Shown here piece by piece: positions 34,660 through 43,881 of a stretch of DNA of 64,000 nt. The notes beneath the pieces are model-generated. The model was not told the origin of the DNA. It did not search any database and was given only the letters and a program-made list of their open reading frames with translations. This DNA comes from Roseovarius mucosus (lineage in GTDB: Bacteria > Pseudomonadota > Alphaproteobacteria > Rhodobacterales > Rhodobacteraceae), in the NCBI RefSeq assembly GCF_002080415.1, contig NZ_CP020474.1, forward strand, positions 1,618,501 through 1,682,500. The letters run 5' to 3'. Positions within the stretch are counted from its first letter, which is position 1. The number at the start of each line of letters is the position of its first letter. Made by a program: the position numbers and the translations under genes.

Positions 34660-35333
34660 CCACTGCCCTCGCGCGGCAGCATCCAGCCGACACCTCGCAC
34701 GTTCACAATTGGCACCGGGCAGCCCGCCGTTTCAAGCGCGCGGCGCAGGCGCGACACGGCTGCTTCCAGTGCGTTGGGTGTGACCTCGTCGTCGATCGTG
34801 TAGATTGCCTCTTCCAGAACCTTCCGCGACGCGACGCGGCCCGCATTGCGCATCAAATGTTCCAGTACACCCAGCTCGCGACGCCCGAGTATGATCGGTG
34901 CATCATTCACGCTGACGCTGCGTGCCGCAGTATCCAGCGCAAGCGCGCCCAATCGAAGAGTGGTGTCTGACCTATCGCCCGGGCGGCGCAATACTGCGCG
35001 GGCGCGCGCGACAAGCTCGGGCATCTCCACCGGCTTCACCACATAATCATCTGCGCCGCCATCCAGCCCTGCCAGCCGGTCGGCCAACTGATCGCGCGCG
35101 GTCAACACGATGACCGGCACCCGCCCCCCTTTCCGCAGGGTCGGAAGCAGGCGCAGCCCGTCACCATCAGGCAGACCCAGATCCAGCAGCACCAAGCCAT
35201 AATCCAAGAGACCCGACAATTCGCGCGCATCCGCAGCTGTCGCGGCATGATCCACGGCAAAACCTGACCGTCGCAGCGCATCACAAACGGCCTCGGCCAA
35301 AGGGGGGTGGTCTTCGACAAGCAGGACGCGCAT
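34656..35333 (-). CDS. OmpR/PhoB-type response regulator
   Basis: 225 residues. Receiver: VEDH acidic pair, Asp51 in LLDLGLPDGDG, LTARD, DYVVKPVEMPELVARARAVLRRPG. Winged helix at about 125-220 (LGRRELGVLEHLMRNAGRVASRKVLEEAIYTIDDEVTPNALEAAVSRLRRAL). Start at 35333 (MRVLLVEDH) is the canonical receiver start; an upstream frame to 35399 has no ribosome site. First gene of a four-gene operon ending at 32715. Confidence 0.92.
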   Translation of the reverse strand: MRVLLVEDHPPLAEAVCDALRRSGFAVDHAATAADARELSGLLDYGLVLLDLGLPDGDGLRLLPTLRKGGRVPVIVLTARDQLADRLAGLDGGADDYVVKPVEMPELVARARAVLRRPGDRSDTTLRLGALALDTAARSVSVNDAPIILGRRELGVLEHLMRNAGRVASRKVLEEAIYTIDDEVTPNALEAAVSRLRRALETAGCPVPIVNVRGVGWMLPREGSG

Positions 35334-35839
35334 CCGGGGACAGCTTTCAGAGTAGAGCCAAGGCGAACGGGGTGTGAATGGAAAATAGAGCACTTCCAAC
35401 AGAGTGATAGCGAAATGTGACTGCCGTGGTTAGGCGGCGAGGCTGACGGCAGTCTGACAAACTATCCGTCAGCGCCGACTGTCTAAACAAGATCGCGGTG
35501 CAACGCCCGACGGGATCAATCAGTGGCCTTTTCCCTTAAATGCGGCGTCTGGCACGGACGAATGACCACCCCGCCAATTGGGCGTTTTGGTCAAACTCGA
35601 TTTCCTTAGACCTTGTCCGGTGAGGATCGAACCCGTTGAGCTTTGATGGTGGGCGGATCAGATCATGGCATGCCTGCCCCCTTTCCCGGACAGCACGCGG
35701 TGCCATCTGTCCACATTCTCTGTAGCGGGACGGCAAAGTTTATGGCCACCGCGACCCTGTCGCGGCGGCGTCCTTTGGGCGCATCAACAGTGCTATTCGC
35801 AGCCGTGCAAACTGTTGCTCGGACATCCCGGCTTAGGCT
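35334..35839. other. Gene-free 506-bp spacer
   Basis: Between the response regulator start and the DUF3179 gene stop. Short frames only. The right 200 bp near 35600-35800 are GC-rich without family motifs. The regulator promoter must lie near 35340-35500. Confidence 0.4.
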
Positions 35840-37225
35840 TTAGCCAGACCAGAGGGCTGTACCGGGATGGAATTGTGACCAGGCAAACCAAAAGGCCTGA
35901 TGACTGCCTTGATCGGCTCCGCGCGCATCGACCGCGCGAATGCCGCCCGCCGTAAGCACAAGGCGGACATTCTCGAACTCAATCTTTTCGCCCCGTTTCA
36001 GCGCGATCATGGCCGCGCTGCGCTGGAACGCCACCGGCTTTCCAGAGGCCGCGATGACCCCGATGATATCCTCATGAACCGGAAGGCGCGGGTCGACATC
36101 ACCCACGGGAAAGATCGGGCCGTTTGCATCACGCCCGTTTCGGAAATCGAAATCCCGGCCCAGCGCCAGCTCCTCGACCAGCACGGTTGTTTCGGGATGC
36201 GCGGCGCGCCATGTCCCCCAATCGGTGGTGATCACGCTGGCCTGTTGCAATTTCAGGCCGCGTTTCGCCAAGGGTCCGGTCACGGCATGGCCGAGGAAGG
36301 TATCGAAGATCGAAAATGTCCGGACATCGTACATCACCTTGTTCGACCGGATCAGCAGCCCTGAGGTGCGCAGGATTGGCCGTTCGATCCCGGCGGGCAG
36401 CCCATCGGTAAAATAGGCCTGTGCGGCACCGCATAAGGTGCAATAGGGAATACCGAGATTGCGACCGCCCAGCGTATCGTTGACCATCTCGCGCACTTCC
36501 ATGATGCGCCGGGGATAGGCCCGGGCTTCGCCATTCACCTCGATCCCGAATACGATGTCATCATCGTCGAGCCATGTCGCGGCCTTGGCGCTGCTGACTT
36601 TGGGGTTATCGGCAGCGGGAATGCAGTTGCACGGCTCGTCCGTCTGCCCAAAGCCCCGGTCGTCGATCAACACGCCGCCCCACGACACCATCCGCCAGTC
36701 GATATCACCCTCGACAAAGATCCGCTCCCAGCCGGGCACGGCAGAGGTGAAGATCGTGCGCTTGATCTCCAGATAATCCGGTGGCGCCGGGATATCCCAA
36801 GCGATCAGAGTGTTTGTGATGACCTCCCAGTGGTTCTCGGCCGGCGGATCGACCTTTAGCAAGTCGGCTGCGGCGTCTGCGAGAGTGATGTTCAAACTGC
36901 TATTGGTGACGAAGCGCATCATGTCGCTGATCAGCCACGCAAGGCGGGGGTCCTCCGATCGCACGATCTCGATCAGAGCGTCGGATTGCGCCTCTTTCCA
37001 CGACGATTGCGTGAAGCTATCGACAAAGGCTATCTGCATCGCGGCCCGCAATGCCTTTGAGGGCGGGCCAAGCGGAACCTTGGGCGGGGTGCCGAATTCC
37101 TTGATCACGTAGTCCGGAAGCGCGCCAGTGGTCTGGGCTGGCGCGTCGTTGGACCATAACAACGACAGCGCCAACAAGGGGGCAAATAACCAGACAAACG
37201 ATGGATTGCGCAATTTCGATATCAT
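35840..37225 (-). CDS. DUF3179 domain-containing secreted protein
   Basis: 461 residues with an N-terminal hydrophobic signal (FVWLFAPLLALSLLWSNDAPA). The DUF3179 core covers about 200-450: DDDIVFGIEVNGEARAYPRRIMEVREMVNDTLGGRNLGIPYCTLCGAAQAYFT with the conserved CxxC, then VMYDVRTFSIFDTFLGHAVTGPL and the acid-rich tail. Residues 60-190 form a helical repeat-like N part. The family is widespread in bacteria and archaea, with no assigned activity; the Cys pair hints at redox or metal chemistry. It is the last ordinary gene before the accessory segment to its right. Confidence 0.85.
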   Translation of the reverse strand: MISKLRNPSFVWLFAPLLALSLLWSNDAPAQTTGALPDYVIKEFGTPPKVPLGPPSKALRAAMQIAFVDSFTQSSWKEAQSDALIEIVRSEDPRLAWLISDMMRFVTNSSLNITLADAAADLLKVDPPAENHWEVITNTLIAWDIPAPPDYLEIKRTIFTSAVPGWERIFVEGDIDWRMVSWGGVLIDDRGFGQTDEPCNCIPAADNPKVSSAKAATWLDDDDIVFGIEVNGEARAYPRRIMEVREMVNDTLGGRNLGIPYCTLCGAAQAYFTDGLPAGIERPILRTSGLLIRSNKVMYDVRTFSIFDTFLGHAVTGPLAKRGLKLQQASVITTDWGTWRAAHPETTVLVEELALGRDFDFRNGRDANGPIFPVGDVDPRLPVHEDIIGVIAASGKPVAFQRSAAMIALKRGEKIEFENVRLVLTAGGIRAVDARGADQGSHQAFWFAWSQFHPGTALWSG

Positions 37226-37887
37226 ACTGGGCCCTTCCGGTTACCGGCTTCACACAGATCGCTGCTGCAGCAGGACGCCTGACATCTGCCATCCGACATG
37301 CCCGATGCGCAGTTCAGAATTGTCGGGCAATATGCTGTGCGTGCCACAAGTGTTGTCGCACTGTCGCGTGGAATTGGCATCTGCACCAATCAAGATTGAA
37401 TCAAATTTGGGTGATCACGTGGGACAGCGCCGATTCATGATGCGGCCGTGGCGCACCCAAGGCGGAACCACTTGGAAAACGCCCAGAGCCTATGCAGAGC
37501 ACGCGAACCGCCTCTCTTAGCCCCACGCCGCTTGATCTCCTGCTCCGCGCCGAGGGCATGCGCCCGGTCGACAGCGGCACAGGCGGGCTTCTGCTTGCAA
37601 TGGCCAAGAGGGGCGACCGAGGTGTTGCAAAGTTCAAGCGCCTCTCGCGTAGCAAGCGAGGGTAGTTCGGTGATCGCCCAACCGGCGCAGCACACGGTTA
37701 GTTTGCCGCCGCTTGACGGGTATCAGGCGCTGTCGGCGCTTTTCTCGGGCGTGCTGCCCCCAGCCAAAGAATTCGTCAAAGTTGTAGACATGGCAATTCA
37801 CTTTACCTAGGGTTACCTGAAGGATAGATTTCCAAGGCCTCTTTTCACACCCGCCTTTTCACCAGAATTATGAGACAAGGCATAGAT
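37226..37887. other. 662-bp spacer at the left edge of the accessory segment
   Basis: No gene can be supported. The stretch 37440-37700 has open frames on both strands, which in this GC-rich DNA is not evidence of coding. It might be a remnant of a mobile element or a structured RNA, but I recognise neither. The toxin operon promoter must be here; AAGGC is the weak ribosome site before its first gene. Confidence 0.4.
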
Positions 37888-38724
37888 ATGACAGATTCCA
37901 GCCCATTTCAGGGTGTTTCCGAATTACGCTCCTGGGTTGCCTCTGGCGGTGTTGTCCGCGCCGGACTTCCTGCCAATTTCATGTCCGAGCTGCTGGCTTC
38001 GCTGTCAATTTTCGCCGTCCTCGCCAACAATCTATCGGAAAGTCTTGTCAGGATCGACGCGAGATGGCGCGATATGGGCGGGGACAACATGCTGAAGGCC
38101 TCACTCGGCCAGCTTCTCGTGCTTCTCGGCGACACGGTCGCGGAATCGCGGCATGCCACGCAACAGGCGATGAGTGTCAAGGTCGCCGGAAACAAGGTCT
38201 TCGGAAGGATTGAGCGCGAAATCGCGACACACGGCAAGCAGATCAGAGAGATGACGGCCGCGATCCAAACCTCTGAAGAGCGGATGGAGGCTGCTGCGAA
38301 GGCCGCGAAGGAGGCGAGCGACAAACTGAACGCGGGCGATTACATCCTGCACGGTCTGGAAGCGATCTTTACCTTTGGCCAGGTCGATAAAAACCGCGAC
38401 AATCTCAACAAGCTCAACACTTCGATTGCAATCCACAAGGGCGAGGCCGCGTCGCAACGCCAGCATCGAGAACTCCTTGGGGTGTACAAGGCCGAGCTTG
38501 TCGCGCTGCGCAATGGGGTCGAGCGGGTGCTGACCGTCGACCAGACAATGACACAGTTCCAGAATGACTTGGTGGCCTTGGGCCCCCTGCTTCTTCCGGC
38601 CTACCAGCAGATCGAGAAATCCGAGGCTACGTCAAACCTGAAGGTCGCGAACATCCACCTCGAGCGGGCACGTCCAAAGATGGACGCGATGTCGAGATGG
38701 ATACAGACCCTCGCCATCACTTAG
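37888..38724 (+). CDS. Helical protein, candidate component 1 of a pore-forming toxin
   Basis: 278 residues, no signal peptide, predicted almost entirely helical. A hydrophobic stretch is at about 31-50 (FMSELLASLSIFAVLANNLS). Long charged heptad-like helices (about 100-145, VFGRIEREIATHGKQIREMTAAIQTSEERMEAAAKAAKEASDKL) flank a short apolar hairpin at about 151-165 (DYILHGLEAIFTFGQVDKN), followed by another long helix. Two helices separated by a hydrophobic tip is the layout of ClyA-type and Xax/Yax-type alpha-helical toxins. I infer the role from that architecture and the two downstream genes; no sequence family was recognised. Start 37888 chosen for AAGGC upstream. Confidence 0.6.
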   Translation: MTDSSPFQGVSELRSWVASGGVVRAGLPANFMSELLASLSIFAVLANNLSESLVRIDARWRDMGGDNMLKASLGQLLVLLGDTVAESRHATQQAMSVKVAGNKVFGRIEREIATHGKQIREMTAAIQTSEERMEAAAKAAKEASDKLNAGDYILHGLEAIFTFGQVDKNRDNLNKLNTSIAIHKGEAASQRQHRELLGVYKAELVALRNGVERVLTVDQTMTQFQNDLVALGPLLLPAYQQIEKSEATSNLKVANIHLERARPKMDAMSRWIQTLAIT

Positions 38725-38754
38725 GTAGCCCAGCCTGAACCGAAAGGAACCAGC

Positions 38755-39927
38755 ATGACCGATGACAGCATTGAAACAATCGACTTCACCAAGCCGTTCG
38801 AGCCCTTGATGTCGCTCATTGGGCGCGAGGGATCAAACCGGTCAGAGCTTTGGCAGGCTTGGCACTTTCTTCAGGTCTACGCGAACTGGGGTATCCGCTT
38901 GCCGACGTCGGAGACGGACTTCAAGGCGATCATGGGTGCCGATGCTCTGAAGTTCGATTTTCTTCCCCCAATGCAAGACGGCAATTCGCTGATCTCGAAA
39001 GCCTGCGAAGCGTTCCTCAAGAACGTCTTCTCAGAGGTCATTCAGGTGGGCATGGACCTAAAGGTCTATGCCGAGACAACAGCCGGGGGCGAGGACGGGA
39101 TGCTGCAAATCATCCTCGACTCGATCGAGGACGGCGATACAGAAACAGCACTTGAACTGCTGACAGATCTTCAAAAGGACGCCAATTCCGCCAGCACGAG
39201 GGCGGGCAATGTCAAAGTTGCGCTCGACGCGTTCCGGACGGAGCTTGGCAAGGCATTGGGAAAGCTCGACACCGCGCGCACAAGCCTCGACAGCGATAGC
39301 AGCACGAACGAGGAGACGCTCGGTATCCTCGCGGCGGATGCGAACACCGAGGGCTCAATTGCCTACAAACACAAGATGCTGGAAGAGGCGCGGCGGCTGC
39401 ATACAGAGGCGACAATAGCTGCAGCGACCTCGCCCACTTACATCTGGGTGCTGCCACCCCTTGGCCTGATCGCAACAGGCGTCGTGATGGGCATCTACAC
39501 GGACAAGGCGATCCAGCGGATGAAGGATATCGAAGAACTGGAGGATTCGATCCAGAAGGAGGGCGCGCATCTGAAACAGGCTCTCGCGGCGCGCAGCGTC
39601 TTTAGCCAAGGCTCAAACGGCCTGACGAACGTCATCAGCTATACCGAGGCGGCCTCGGCTAAATGCGGCGTGGTTCAAGAGACATGGAAGGGGATCGCAT
39701 CGCATATCTCCGAGATGGCGAAATACCTGGAGAACACCACGAGACAATCACCCGATGGCGAGAACGAGGTGAAATCGAAACGCTTGCTGGGTGTGGCCCT
39801 GCGCAAGGTCGAGAAAAACTGGCAGACGATGCTGCCCGACCTGAGCGAGTTGATGACTGACAACTACGTCAGCATCGCACCTGGAACAGCAACCGTTGCC
39901 GAGGTGTTCAAAAAGCTCGGCGGCTGA
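38755..39927 (+). CDS. Helical protein with central hydrophobic hairpin, candidate toxin component 2
   Basis: 390 residues, no signal peptide. Mostly long helices, with one strongly hydrophobic segment at about 226-248 (TYIWVLPPLGLIATGVVMGIYTD) in the middle between two charged coiled stretches (LYKHKMLEEARRLHTE-like before it, KAIQRMKDIEELEDSIQKEGAHLKQAL after it). This is how the membrane-entering hairpin sits in alpha-xenorhabdolysin subunit A (XaxA/YaxA, about 400 residues), so it is a candidate A-type subunit. AAAGGAACC is 6 bp before ATG 38755; only 30 bp separate it from component 1. Functional role is inference. Confidence 0.6.
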   Translation: MTDDSIETIDFTKPFEPLMSLIGREGSNRSELWQAWHFLQVYANWGIRLPTSETDFKAIMGADALKFDFLPPMQDGNSLISKACEAFLKNVFSEVIQVGMDLKVYAETTAGGEDGMLQIILDSIEDGDTETALELLTDLQKDANSASTRAGNVKVALDAFRTELGKALGKLDTARTSLDSDSSTNEETLGILAADANTEGSIAYKHKMLEEARRLHTEATIAAATSPTYIWVLPPLGLIATGVVMGIYTDKAIQRMKDIEELEDSIQKEGAHLKQALAARSVFSQGSNGLTNVISYTEAASAKCGVVQETWKGIASHISEMAKYLENTTRQSPDGENEVKSKRLLGVALRKVEKNWQTMLPDLSELMTDNYVSIAPGTATVAEVFKKLGG

Positions 39928-39990
39928 AGCGTGGGGCCCCTCGCGGGCCCGCACACCCCTTCCAGCACACAAGGCGGAGAAAGTCTTTCG

Positions 39991-42639
39991 ATGAAACACA
40001 ATTGGGCCGAGCTTTATTCCGCCAAGACCATCCAGCGTTGGCACCTGCCTGAATACCAGCACCTCAACCCAGACTATGGAGAGTTCCGCGCGCCGCTGTT
40101 GCGTTGGAGCGAGATCGACGCAAGCATTAAAGACGCCGACAAGCTGGCGATGCTGGTGATCTGCTGCGACGTTCTGGTCCTCGATAAGGCACCGACGTTG
40201 CGCTGCCCGACTTTCATCTTTGCGCGTGTGATCGAGATCGGGGCGAAGGCCGACCTGACCTTCGACCTGAGCGACGGTGCTAAACTGTCTTTCATCATCG
40301 CGGCGCAACGCATCGTCGATGCCGCCACGGGCGAGCCCGCCACACTGACGCTTGCGACCGTCAGTCTCGACGCTGGCGGCGATCTTGTCGAGGCCGAGAC
40401 GCATATTGTCGCCGACGGCAGCACAACTGCCTATGTGATGGAACGCGGTGAAGAACGCGCGACAAAGGTTGCCGCCTCGGCGGCTGCGCTCGACTTTCTT
40501 GCGCCCGGCGAGCCGCTGGCAGTAATGCTGACGACGACGTTCCAGATCGCGTGCCTGCTCTCGACCGAAGAGCCGCGCCTTGCGGCGGACCAAGTCATGT
40601 GGGTTGCAGCCCTGACGGCGCGCCACCCAACCTCGCACATGCTGTCATCGGATTGTCACGCGCTTTACAAGACGTTGATTCAGTTAATGGACATCGGTGC
40701 TGGCGCGCTTCTTGTTCCGCACCTTGACCATGAGATCTACGCCGAAAAATCCAAGGCCTGCCTTGCTCTGCTGCACCAGCGCGTGCAGCGCTACGACGCT
40801 CTGGTCGAGAAGGCGAGGACCGACGAGCACTGGCGCGACCAGGTGGCGATTACTATCGCAGATAAGCAGAACGAGGCCGAGCTCGCCGCGAACCTACGCG
40901 CGCAGACCGAGGCAACCTGCGAGCAGATGCGCAAAGCGCGCCAGATCGCGGCGGCGAACCTTCTGGAATGCCAGACCGATCTGAGCGATCTGATGGTGGA
41001 CTTCCAGCGCGGCATCAAGAACTGGCAGCGCGACGAGACGATCAAGGCGTCGATCGAGATATTCACCGGTGTGGTGGATTTGGTTCAACAAGTCGGGACG
41101 ATTGTCGCCTCGGGCGGAACGCTCGCGGCCATCCCCGTCATCGACAATATCAAGATGTTGGCAGGTATGTCGGTAGACCTGTCAACGCGCGCGGCGAAAA
41201 GTGACAAGTTCGAGGACGTCATCGATATCAGTTGGCTGTTCGAAGACAACGACGATGGCGATCCCCCGGAATATACGGCCGAGAACGCCAAGGAAGACGT
41301 CATTTCGTATTTCGAGACACGCAAAGCGGATCGGGAAGCGGCGCAGAAGGAGAAATCGCGCCAGGACAAGATCAAGAAAGGGGCTGCCGATCTCAAGAAG
41401 GCCGGAATCTCGGCTGGCAAGGATGTAAAGGGCATCTACGACGGCATCATGCGCATCGTCGACATTGCGGAGAAGGCGAAGAAGCTCGAGCAGCAAAGCG
41501 AGGACTTTCTGGTTAAGGCCGCAGCCCAAGTGAAGACGTCCTTCGGGGCGATAGCGCCCATCGGACTCGACGTTGTGACCGGGGGTGAAGACGGCTGGGC
41601 GCAGACCGAGCTGGGCCTTGAGGAGATGTTCGACAAGATCAGCGACATGATGGACAAGCTCGGCGGCGGACGCGCCTACCGGCTGGCGCTCAGGCGGCTG
41701 GTGCTGCATGGCCGTACGATGAGCCAGACGCGCCTCGCGCTCGCCAAGGCCAACAACGACCTCGCGGACGCGATCCTGCGCGAGCGGGCGGCGCAGGCCT
41801 CGCGGCGGATCTACGATGGCTACCTGCGCGATCTTTCGCAGTCGCGGGCGCGCGATACGGCGTTGCGGCAACTTGCCTTCGGGCGCGTGCTCGACAGCAA
41901 GCGCAGCGTCTACTTGGCAATGGAAGCCTTCATGCGGGCGGCCAGCTACTTCACGCTGCGTCCGATCGACCGGTCAGTTCTGCCCCGGATCACCGACAGC
42001 GTCGACGCGTTCTCCGAAGCGGTGATGACCCATACGGGAACCTGGGTCACCAGCATTGCACTTGGCCGGTCGCCAGGGCCGATGGATGTCTGGCTAGACG
42101 TCGATTTGACTTTGGCGGCCGGTGCGGCCGACGATCCAGACATGGTCGTCGCGCAAGGCGATGCCAGAGCCACGGACGAGACGCAGGCCGACGGCGATGA
42201 CGGCCCCCCTGCGTTGGCGATCATGCGAAGCGCTGATGGCTCCGTCAATGTAACGATCCCAACCGATCACCCACGGTTCAACCGTTGGTACAGGGTTCGG
42301 CTCGACGCTGTGCGGGTCTATGCAGACGGGGTGCACTCTGACGGCGATCTCTGGATCGACATCCAGACAGACGGCACCTACCTCGACAAGACGCCCTCCG
42401 GTGGCACGGCGCGATTTGTGACCCAGCCCTTTATGCGCGCCTTCGTTTACAACCCGCTGGATGTGGCGGCGATGCCCACTGGCGACAGCGCAACAACCGG
42501 GCGCTTTGCCGAGGATTTCTTCAAGCCGACACCCTTTGCGACCTGGCGTTTCACGATTTCCCGGCAGGACGGTCGAAACCTCGATCTGCGCGCGTTGACG
42601 AAGCTGCGCTTGAACCTGAGGGGAAGCGTCATGTCATGA
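39991..42639 (+). CDS. Large multidomain protein, candidate toxin component 3
   Basis: 882 residues, no signal peptide. Residues 1-200 look beta-rich (FAPLLRWSEIDASI, TLATVSLDAGGDLVEAET). Residues 260-345 form long charged helices. An apolar stretch at about 355-390 (IFTGVVDLVQQVGTIVASGGTLAAIPVI) follows, then lysine-rich helices (about 435-520) and another helical block to 670. The C-terminal 150 residues are beta-rich (RFTISRQDGRNLDLRALTKLRLNL), reminiscent of terminal beta-domains of large insecticidal-type toxins. It shares the helix-hydrophobic-helix theme of its two upstream partners. GGAG lies about 13 bp before ATG 39991; 63 bp separate it from component 2. Function unproven. Confidence 0.55.
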   Translation: MKHNWAELYSAKTIQRWHLPEYQHLNPDYGEFRAPLLRWSEIDASIKDADKLAMLVICCDVLVLDKAPTLRCPTFIFARVIEIGAKADLTFDLSDGAKLSFIIAAQRIVDAATGEPATLTLATVSLDAGGDLVEAETHIVADGSTTAYVMERGEERATKVAASAAALDFLAPGEPLAVMLTTTFQIACLLSTEEPRLAADQVMWVAALTARHPTSHMLSSDCHALYKTLIQLMDIGAGALLVPHLDHEIYAEKSKACLALLHQRVQRYDALVEKARTDEHWRDQVAITIADKQNEAELAANLRAQTEATCEQMRKARQIAAANLLECQTDLSDLMVDFQRGIKNWQRDETIKASIEIFTGVVDLVQQVGTIVASGGTLAAIPVIDNIKMLAGMSVDLSTRAAKSDKFEDVIDISWLFEDNDDGDPPEYTAENAKEDVISYFETRKADREAAQKEKSRQDKIKKGAADLKKAGISAGKDVKGIYDGIMRIVDIAEKAKKLEQQSEDFLVKAAAQVKTSFGAIAPIGLDVVTGGEDGWAQTELGLEEMFDKISDMMDKLGGGRAYRLALRRLVLHGRTMSQTRLALAKANNDLADAILRERAAQASRRIYDGYLRDLSQSRARDTALRQLAFGRVLDSKRSVYLAMEAFMRAASYFTLRPIDRSVLPRITDSVDAFSEAVMTHTGTWVTSIALGRSPGPMDVWLDVDLTLAAGAADDPDMVVAQGDARATDETQADGDDGPPALAIMRSADGSVNVTIPTDHPRFNRWYRVRLDAVRVYADGVHSDGDLWIDIQTDGTYLDKTPSGGTARFVTQPFMRAFVYNPLDVAAMPTGDSATTGRFAEDFFKPTPFATWRFTISRQDGRNLDLRALTKLRLNLRGSVMS

Positions 42640-42728
42640 GCCGCGCCGTTCCGCGCCCTACCCAGCCGCTGCGTCGATGAAGTGTCCTGCCGGTGCAATT
42701 GTTGCCATGTCCCCCTAAAATAAAACCA

Positions 42729-43355
42729 CTACTTTGATGTTTGCCCGTATGCCGTTCCCCACAGTTGCCCGTCCTCGTTCCAGCTTGCGGAGAAGGTTTC
42801 TGCGTGGACGACCTTAGAGCACAGAAAATTGCTGGAAGAATTACGTGAGAGGTAGCATTTTCCTGTTTCGCTCAGAAGATTGCCTGCCTTAACGCTGGTT
42901 GTGGTACCTTCAACCTGTCTGCCTTCACGTGCCGCCCGCCCCGAGCTGGTGTAGAGTTTCATTCTTTGCAACCCTTGCACCTCAAACCAACGTTTTGCAG
43001 CTATGGGGTTTCCGAGGCTCGAGAAAATTCGGAAAAGGCAGACCGTGATGACGGCTTCGGATCGCATCTTGCGCCAGTCGATCTGCGTCAGGTCTGGAGC
43101 GTCGTTGCGTTTCTCGGCAGGCACCAGACAATCCCGAACATGACCAAACCGCGCTGCTGCCAAACGGTCAGCATGTTTGATCGGTGGGTTGCCGTAAACC
43201 TTGTAAGGATCAGATTTCTCTGTGGCCAGATGGGCGTACTTGATCGTGCAACTGCCCGTGGATCGACATTGCACCCTAGTGTCTTTTTCTGAAGCGACCG
43301 TCGCGGTCAGGAGAGCGAGTGCTGTGAAGGGCTAAGCAAAGACATCAATTTTCAT
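42729..43355 (-). pseudogene. Secreted hypothetical protein with in-frame amber codon
   Basis: A frame from ATG 43355 reads MKIDVFA, then TAG at 43332-43334, then continues without another stop as PFTALALLTATVASEKD..., a complete signal peptide, into about 180 residues of mature protein ending GTAYGQTSK. The mature part has five Cys in pairs (QCRSTGSC, GKCYL, FLCSK), typical of a secreted disulfide protein. Either the gene is recently inactivated, or translation starts at GTG 43274 without a signal. Family not recognised. It converges on the toxin operon. Confidence 0.55.
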
Positions 43356-43433
43356 CAACAATTCCCAAACAACGCTCAAAAAGACTGACGTCCTTCGCCT
43401 AGACAATCAAGGGTTGCTACATACAGCGAGTAA

Positions 43434-43601
43434 AGTAAGGAAATACTGCCAGAGCCGAACAGTGACGGTGATGCTGGTGAGGCGATCCGTGGCCTGATCG
43501 ACAAGATCGTGGTCACGCCTGTGCCCACGGGCGGCAAGCGCATGGAGCCGCAGCTGGACCTGCACGGCGCACTTGCGGGCATTCTGGCATTCTGGCATTG
43601 A
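43434..43601 (+). pseudogene. C-terminal remnant of a large serine recombinase
   Basis: The frame reads EAIRGLIDKIVVTPVPTGGKRMEPQLDLHGALAGILAFWH then stop. This parallels the C terminus of the intact recombinase at 60409-62106 (EALRGLISEIRMVPASDALNGHRIELAGELAGILSLGD). The N-terminal catalytic domain is absent. It marks an old integration or excision event inside the accessory segment. Confidence 0.7.
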
Positions 43602-43881
43602 GCCTTGGGGGTGCGGGGAAGTCCGGACAGCAAAAAACCTCCCTTGAACAGGAGATTATGCAAAGTATTGTATTTTTGTTGCGGGAGGGCGCAGCCGCCG
43701 TAACCTACCTGTTTTGACCTGTGCGGTCTGACCAAAAAATCGCAATCGGGGCGGACAGCGGCCGCTCGCGGGTAGAGCGGCACCAAGGCGAAGTCGGCAG
43801 AACCCGCAAGTCGATGGTGTCACATTGTTGACAGAAACACCACATAAGTTCCCCGTTCATGTTGGAATGCAGTGTCCGAAA
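43602..43881. other. 280-bp spacer after the recombinase remnant
   Basis: AT-richer than the surroundings around 43640-43680; nothing recognisable apart from a possible promoter for the membrane protein to the right. Confidence 0.35.
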
